Assembly: GCF_016892765.1 (NCBI RefSeq)
Contig: NZ_JAFEMD010000021.1
Span: 1-64,000 of the forward strand
DNA from: Microvirga arvi
GTDB taxonomy: Bacteria; Pseudomonadota; Alphaproteobacteria; Rhizobiales; Beijerinckiaceae
Direction: 5' to 3'
Length of the DNA: 64,000 nucleotides
Shown here: one piece after another, positions 59,906 to 64,000 of the stretch
How positions within the stretch are numbered: the first letter of the stretch is position 1
How the letters are laid out: every line of letters starts with the position of its first letter
Notes under the pieces: model-generated
The model's input: the letters and a program-made list of their open reading frames with translations, nothing else
Told to the model about the DNA's origin: nothing
Databases searched by the model: none
Made by a program: the position numbers and the translations under genes

Positions 59906-60865
59906 ATGGCCGTCGTTCTCGACCTACTGAACAAGGATCAGCGTCCTCGCCACCCGGAGAAGGCGCACCGGCCGGACCAGCCGGTTCAGCAGCGCAAGCC
60001 CGAATGGATCCGCGTGAAGGCTCCGGGCTCGCCAAAATGGGCCGAGACGAACCGAATCGTGCGCGAGAACAAGCTCGTGACGGTCTGCGAGGAGGCGGGC
60101 TGCCCCAATATCGGCGAGTGCTGGGAGAAGAAGCACGCCACTTTCATGATCATGGGCGACACCTGCACCCGCGCCTGCGCCTTCTGCAACGTGAAGACCG
60201 GCCTGCCCCAGGCGCTCGACCCGCACGAGCCCGAAAATGTGGCCAAGGCGGTAGAGAAGCTCGGCCTGGAGCATGTGGTCATCACCTCCGTGGATCGGGA
60301 CGACCTAACCGACGGCGGCGCTCGGCACTTTGCTGACGTCATCCATGCCATCCGCGCCCGTTCGCCCAAGACCACCATCGAAATCCTCACCCCCGACTTC
60401 CTCAGGAAACCGGGCGCGTTGGAGGTCGTGGTTGCGGCCAAGCCCGACGTGTTCAACCACAATCTCGAGACGGTGCCGTCGAAATACCTGAAGGTGCGCC
60501 CCGGCGCCCGCTATTTCCACTCCATCCGCCTGCTGCAGCAGGTGAAGGAGCTCGATCCAACCATCTTCACCAAGTCCGGCATCATGGTGGGTCTTGGCGA
60601 GGAGCGGAACGAGGTGCTCCAGCTCATGGACGACCTGCGCTCGGCGGATGTGGATTTCATGACCATCGGCCAGTACCTGCAGCCGACGAAGAAGCACCAT
60701 CAGGTAATCCGCTTCGTCACGCCGGATGAGTTCAAGGCTTATGAAACCACGGCCTATGCCAAGGGTTTTCTCCTGGTCTCCTCGACCCCGCTGACGCGAT
60801 CCTCGCATCATGCGGGCGAGGATTTCGCCAAGCTGAAGGCGGCCCGTCTCGCGAAGCTCGGCTAA
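59906..60865 (+). CDS. lipA: Lipoyl synthase
   Basis: Radical-SAM enzyme inserting two sulfurs into octanoyl groups on lipoyl domains, such as those of PdhB and PdhC here. The 319-residue protein has both cluster motifs: the auxiliary cluster Cys61, Cys66 and Cys72 ([12 protein letters not shown]) and the SAM cluster Cys87, Cys91 and Cys94 (CTRACAFC). The C-terminal RSSHHAGE carries the conserved serine ligand. The 298 bp upstream hold no gene; a GGGGCG/CGCCCC stem lies just before the ribosome site. Confidence 0.97.
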   Translation: MAVVLDLLNKDQRPRHPEKAHRPDQPVQQRKPEWIRVKAPGSPKWAETNRIVRENKLVTVCEEAGCPNIGECWEKKHATFMIMGDTCTRACAFCNVKTGLPQALDPHEPENVAKAVEKLGLEHVVITSVDRDDLTDGGARHFADVIHAIRARSPKTTIEILTPDFLRKPGALEVVVAAKPDVFNHNLETVPSKYLKVRPGARYFHSIRLLQQVKELDPTIFTKSGIMVGLGEERNEVLQLMDDLRSADVDFMTIGQYLQPTKKHHQVIRFVTPDEFKAYETTAYAKGFLLVSSTPLTRSSHHAGEDFAKLKAARLAKLG

Positions 60866-60880
60866 CGAACCGGACGAGGC

Positions 60881-61405
60881 ATGCAGCGCATTCTGGTCAT
60901 CGGCAGCCCGGGCGCGGGCAAGAGCACCCTGGCGAGCCGCATCGCCGAGCGCCTTGGCCTGCCGCTGATCCATCTCGACCATGAGTACTTCGGCCCCGGC
61001 TGGACGACTCCGACGAAGCCCGAGTGGCGGGAGCGCGTGAAGGCGCTCGCCGCGCACCCGACCTGGGTCATGGAAGGGAACTATGCCAGCACCTTCGACA
61101 TCCGCGTGCCCCGAGCTACCATAATCGTCTGGCTCGACCTGCCGCGCTGGCGCTGCCTCAGCAGCGTGCTGTGGCGGGTTGCAAAGAACTATGGTCAACA
61201 GCGCTCGGACCTGGGGCCTGCCTGCGTCGAGCGCTTCGACTGGTCCTTCATGCGCTCGATCTGGTCCTATCCGAACAAGATGCGTTCAAAGACCGCCCGC
61301 ATGCTGGAGCGTCTGCGCCCGGATCAGCGCGTTTACGTGCTGCGCTCCCGATCGGAGATCCCGGCTCTGACAGCCGAGCTTTCAACCTTCAAAGAGGCTG
61401 CCTGA
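60881..61405 (+). CDS. P-loop NTPase, adenylate-kinase-like
   Basis: A 174-residue protein with a Walker A motif GSPGAGKST (8-16) and a shape like that of small nucleotide kinases often labelled FlaR or DNA topology modulation protein. Other landmarks are PLIHLDHEYFGPGW, WVMEGNYASTFDIRVPRA and VWLDLPRWRCLSSVLWR. The substrate is unknown; the FlaR label has weak experimental basis and I do not use it as a gene symbol. It starts 15 bp after lipA and ends 3 bp before the next gene. Confidence 0.82.
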   Translation: MQRILVIGSPGAGKSTLASRIAERLGLPLIHLDHEYFGPGWTTPTKPEWRERVKALAAHPTWVMEGNYASTFDIRVPRATIIVWLDLPRWRCLSSVLWRVAKNYGQQRSDLGPACVERFDWSFMRSIWSYPNKMRSKTARMLERLRPDQRVYVLRSRSEIPALTAELSTFKEAA

Positions 61406-61408
61406 GCC

Positions 61409-61876
61409 ATGCCGACCTTCCGCACCATCCGGACCGTGAAGCATACGCCGGCTCAGATGTTTGCCCTCGTGGCCGATGTCGAGCGCTATCCGGAGTTCCT
61501 GCCCCTCTGTGAGGACCTGCGGGTGATGCGGCGGGTCCAGAGCGGGGAGGGGATCGAGACCCTCGTGGCCATGATGTCGGTGGGCTACAAGGCCATCAAG
61601 GAAAGCTTCACGACGCGGGTGACTCTGGACGATCCCCGCCGGAAAATCGCGGTCGAGTATGTGGATGGTCCGTTCAAATACCTGGAAAATCGTTGGACCT
61701 TCCGCGAGACGCCCACCGGCTGCGACGTGGAGTTCTACATAAACTACGAGTTCAAGAGCTTCGCCCTCGGCCTCCTCATGGGCAGTGTCTTCGACAAGGC
61801 CTTCCGCAAGTTCACGGAGGCTTTTGAGGAGCGGGCGGACGAGATCTACGGCGTGCCCTCCAGCGCGCGGGTCTGA
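61409..61876 (+). CDS. Coq10/RatA-family START-domain protein
   Basis: A 155-residue protein of the polyketide cyclase/START fold. It starts MPTFRTIRTVKHTPAQMFAL, with VADVERYPEFLPLCEDLRV as the family hallmark and FALGLLMGSVFDKAFRKFTEAFEERA as the C-terminal helix. Relatives include mitochondrial Coq10 (ubiquinone chaperone) and RatA, the E. coli member reported to inhibit ribosome subunit association. Position next to lipA is usual in Rhizobiales and favours the Coq10-like housekeeping role; no antitoxin partner is present. Its stop abuts the convergent cinA gene. Confidence 0.88.
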   Translation: MPTFRTIRTVKHTPAQMFALVADVERYPEFLPLCEDLRVMRRVQSGEGIETLVAMMSVGYKAIKESFTTRVTLDDPRRKIAVEYVDGPFKYLENRWTFRETPTGCDVEFYINYEFKSFALGLLMGSVFDKAFRKFTEAFEERADEIYGVPSSARV

Positions 61877-62365
61877 TCAGCGGATCGCCTGCTCCAGAAG
61901 CGACAGGGCATCCTCCACAGCCCGACGGCGGACGCTCTCCCGCCCCAGGTCGCCATAGCGCCGTTCGAGATGAACTGTCTCGGCTCCTTTTCGAGCCAGA
62001 CCGAAATGGACGAGGCCTACAGGCTTCTTCGCCGTTCCGCCGGTTGGACCCGCCACTCCGGTGATACCTACCGCGACATCGGCGTAGGAATGAGCCAGCG
62101 CCCCCTCGGCCATGGCGCGGGCGACGGGCTCACTCACGGCCCCATGGGCGGCGATGAGGTCCGACGGCACACCGACCAGCTCCGTCTTGGCCTCGTTGGA
62201 ATAGGTGACGAAGCCGCGCTCCACCACGGCCGAGGAGCCGGAGATTTCGGTCAGCAGCGCGGCCACCAGCCCTCCGGTGCAGGACTCGACTGTGGCGATC
62301 TTCAGGCCCTTGTGCCGATAGGCATCGAGGAGGGAGGCCGCACGGTCCTTGAGATCAGTCATCAT
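61877..62365 (-). CDS. CinA-family nicotinamide-nucleotide amidohydrolase (stand-alone C-terminal domain)
   Basis: A 162-residue protein equal to the C-terminal (PncC-type) domain of CinA, which deamidates nicotinamide mononucleotide. Family motifs are [22 protein letters not shown] in part (VESCTGG), [19 protein letters not shown] and [18 protein letters not shown]. The N-terminal MoCF-like domain of full CinA is absent, which is normal for single-domain members. The start at 62365 overlaps the ispDF stop by 4 bp (ATGA), so it is translated with it. The longer frame upstream lies within ispDF and is rejected. Confidence 0.92.
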   Translation of the reverse strand: MMTDLKDRAASLLDAYRHKGLKIATVESCTGGLVAALLTEISGSSAVVERGFVTYSNEAKTELVGVPSDLIAAHGAVSEPVARAMAEGALAHSYADVAVGITGVAGPTGGTAKKPVGLVHFGLARKGAETVHLERRYGDLGRESVRRRAVEDALSLLEQAIR

Positions 62366-63555
62366 GCGTTCTTCTCCGGCAGGCGGATGGTTGCGGCGGC
62401 TTGAGCGGCGATGCCCTCGCCACGGCCGGTGAAACCGAGCTTCTCGGTCGTGGTCGCCTTGAGCGAGATCTGATCGAGGCGCAGACCCGCGATCTCCGCG
62501 ATCCGCTGGCGCATGGCCTCCCGATACGGCCCGAGCCGCGGCTTTTCGCAGAGCAGGGTGGTATCGAGATGGTCGACGGTGCCGCCGCGCTCTCGCACCA
62601 GGTTTACGGCATGCGCCAGAAAGCGGTCTGAGGAGGCGCCGCGCCATTGCGGATCGCTCGGCGGGAAATGAGTGCCGATGTCCCCGTCGGCGAGGGCCCC
62701 TAGGATCGCATCGGTGAGAGCATGGAGGATTACATCGCCGTCCGAATGAGCGACCACGCCCCGGTCGTGGGAAACCCTGATCCCGCCAAGCCACACATGG
62801 TCACCTTCGCCGAAGGCATGAACGTCGAAGCCGGTGCCCAGTTTGGTTATGTAAGTCATTGATCCACTTTTCAAACGCCGCTCGGCGTCCAGGAAGTCGG
62901 CTGGATGGGTGAGCTTGATGTTGCCGCTCTCGCCCTCGAACACATGAACCGGCAGCCCGGCCCATTCCGCAAGAGCTCCGTCGTCGGTGAATTCATGGAG
63001 GTTCGCCCCGGCAGCTTTGCGATGCGCGTCCAGCAGCAGAGAGAACCGGAAGGCCTGCGGCGTCTGGATGGCTCTCAACGATGCCCGGTCCGGTGTCGAA
63101 ACCACCTCGGATTGGCCCCCGATCACCTTGATGGTATCGGTCACAGGTACCCCCGGAACGGCAGCGCCCCATCGTCCGGCCGCCTCTATCGCTCTGTCGA
63201 TGAGCTGCGGGCCCACAAAGGGGCGGGCTGCGTCATGAACGAGAACGAGACCGGGATCTGAATCGCTCAAGGCCTCAAGCCCGTTCCGCACCGAATCCTG
63301 CCGCGTCTCGCCCCCGTCGATGCATGGCAGAAGTGCCGCTGAGATGGGTGCAATGGACCTGACGCTTGCCTCATAAAGGCCTCTGTCGTCGGGGTGGATC
63401 ACCACGAGCGTATGGCCGATTCCGGGATGGGCCAGGAAGCCGGCGAGGGTTCGAGCCAGGACAGGCTGCCCCTGTAGAAGCCGGTATTGCTTCGGGACTC
63501 CTTCGCCCGCTCTTGATCCGCGTCCTGCGGCAACGATAAGGGCGGCGATTGACAT
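62362..63555 (-). CDS. ispDF: Bifunctional IspD/IspF enzyme of isoprenoid synthesis
   Basis: A fused 397-residue enzyme. Residues 1 to about 230 are IspD, which makes CDP-methylerythritol ([33 protein letters not shown]). Residues from about 238 are IspF, which forms the cyclodiphosphate ([19 protein letters not shown] with the metal-binding Asp and His; [38 protein letters not shown]). IspE acts between them and is not in the window. Fused IspDF is typical of alphaproteobacteria. It diverges from dusB across 112 bp. Confidence 0.97.
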   Translation of the reverse strand: MSIAALIVAAGRGSRAGEGVPKQYRLLQGQPVLARTLAGFLAHPGIGHTLVVIHPDDRGLYEASVRSIAPISAALLPCIDGGETRQDSVRNGLEALSDSDPGLVLVHDAARPFVGPQLIDRAIEAAGRWGAAVPGVPVTDTIKVIGGQSEVVSTPDRASLRAIQTPQAFRFSLLLDAHRKAAGANLHEFTDDGALAEWAGLPVHVFEGESGNIKLTHPADFLDAERRLKSGSMTYITKLGTGFDVHAFGEGDHVWLGGIRVSHDRGVVAHSDGDVILHALTDAILGALADGDIGTHFPPSDPQWRGASSDRFLAHAVNLVRERGGTVDHLDTTLLCEKPRLGPYREAMRQRIAEIAGLRLDQISLKATTTEKLGFTGRGEGIAAQAAATIRLPEKNA

Positions 63556-63667
63556 TTTAAGAAGGCTCTCCGCAACGGGCTTTCTCCTTACCGTGACGGG
63601 GAAAGGAGGCCAATCCCTTCACGGGGGGTCTTGCACCCGATCTCAAAATGGCTATTGATTAGGCACA

Positions 63668-64000
63668 ATGGAATTTGATCAAAAAATAGGCGCAGACGGC
63701 TTCAGCGTTGGGTCGGTGCAGGTCCGATCCGCTGCCATCCTCGCCCCTCTATCAGGGGTGACGGATGTTGCCTTTCGGCGCATTGCCAAGAGCCTGGGAG
63801 CCGGTCTCGTCGTCTCTGAGATGGTGGCGTCAGACGAACTCGTTCAGGGTTCAGAGGAGGCGCAGCTGCGCGCGGAGGGCAGCGGAATTGAGCCGCACGT
63901 GGTCCAGCTGGCCGGCTGTGAGCCCCACTGGATGGCGGAGGCCGCCCGGGTGGCCGAAGGGGCAGGGGCGCGCATCATCGACATCAACATGGGGTGTCCG
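63668..64000 (+). CDS. dusB: tRNA-dihydrouridine synthase B, 5' part (partial)
   Basis: The first 111 codons of a Dus-family flavoenzyme that reduces uridines in tRNA D-loops; the rest lies beyond the right edge. Visible motifs are APLSGVTDVAFRRIAKSLGA (FMN-binding start), SEMVASDELVQG, VQLAGCEPHWMAEAARV and INMGCP. An N-terminal tail of about 18 residues precedes the barrel. In Rhizobiales this gene (also called nifR3) leads into ntrBC. The identification as DusB rather than DusA or DusC rests on context and the ISMGCP-like motif. Confidence 0.92.
   Translation, partial: MEFDQKIGADGFSVGSVQVRSAAILAPLSGVTDVAFRRIAKSLGAGLVVSEMVASDELVQGSEEAQLRAEGSGIEPHVVQLAGCEPHWMAEAARVAEGAGARIIDINMGCP

Noticed and set aside
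61409-61876. Toxin of a RatA-RatB toxin-antitoxin pair
   Set aside because: No RatB-like partner is adjacent and the context is the conserved lipA neighbourhood, so a Coq10-like housekeeping role is more likely.
62366-62794. Long N-terminal extension of the CinA-family protein
   Set aside because: The extension is the shadow of ispDF in another frame; the ATGA overlap at 62362-62365 gives a normal coupled start.

Overview
The window is a chromosomal segment of an alphaproteobacterium of the order Hyphomicrobiales (Rhizobiales). I infer a Methylobacteriaceae-like relative such as Microvirga from the gene order, the high GC content, the RTX protein style and the alphaproteobacterial gene variants: long ribosomal protein S2, lipoylated E1-beta, LpxI, fused IspDF, and a LexA site of the GTTC-N7-GTTC type. 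No tRNA, rRNA, CRISPR array, transposase, phage gene or origin was seen. The genus is an inference; the order-level placement is firm.

Layout. (1) 1-4087: the 3' end of an RTX-type protein, a terminator, a 33-codon small ORF and dnaE. (2) 4140-18853: a long rightward information-and-envelope cluster, rpsB-tsf-pyrH-frr-uppS-cdsA-dxr-rseP-bamA-lpxD-fabZ-lpxA-lpxI-lpxB. It makes translation factors, isoprenoid and phospholipid precursors, the outer-membrane assembly machine and lipid A, and ends at a bidirectional terminator. (3) 18877-24872: leftward gltA and gltX, rightward comEC, and leftward lexA with its own SOS box. (4) 24873-33473: an AT-richer accessory island with three genes for secreted-type, calcium-binding RTX proteins (two rightward, one leftward). 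It separates lexA from moeA, which are normally close neighbours in this order. (5) 33474-41130: a leftward operon ppiD-like-trpE-trpG-trpD-trpC-moaC-moeA (tryptophan and molybdopterin synthesis), with overlapping or nearly touching genes. (6) 41267-50305: tpiA, secG, pyrG, kdsA and eno, a conserved order interrupted by accessory genes (VOC protein, DUF350 membrane protein, XRE regulator, MFS transporter, queF). (7) 50489-56879: ftsB-like gene and the pyruvate dehydrogenase operon pdhA-pdhB-DUF5076-pdhC-lpdA. (8) 57170-59607: a GFA-family protein and an HWE-type sensor kinase, apparently inserted between lpdA and lipA. (9) 59906-64000: lipA, a P-loop protein, a Coq10/RatA-family protein, then leftward ispDF-cinA and the 5' part of rightward dusB.

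How the parts work together. The pdh genes and lipA are functionally linked, because LipA makes the lipoyl cofactor carried by both PdhB and PdhC. UppS, CdsA, Dxr and IspDF supply isoprenoid and phospholipid precursors. RseP, BamA, LpxD/A/I/B, FabZ and KdsA build the outer membrane.

The least explained parts are the RTX island, with a 702-bp tandem domain duplication and a shared C-terminal module also present at the left edge of the window; the DUF5076 gene inside the pdh operon; the 33-codon ORF before dnaE; and two palindromic intergenic elements bounded by CGTCA and TGACG.
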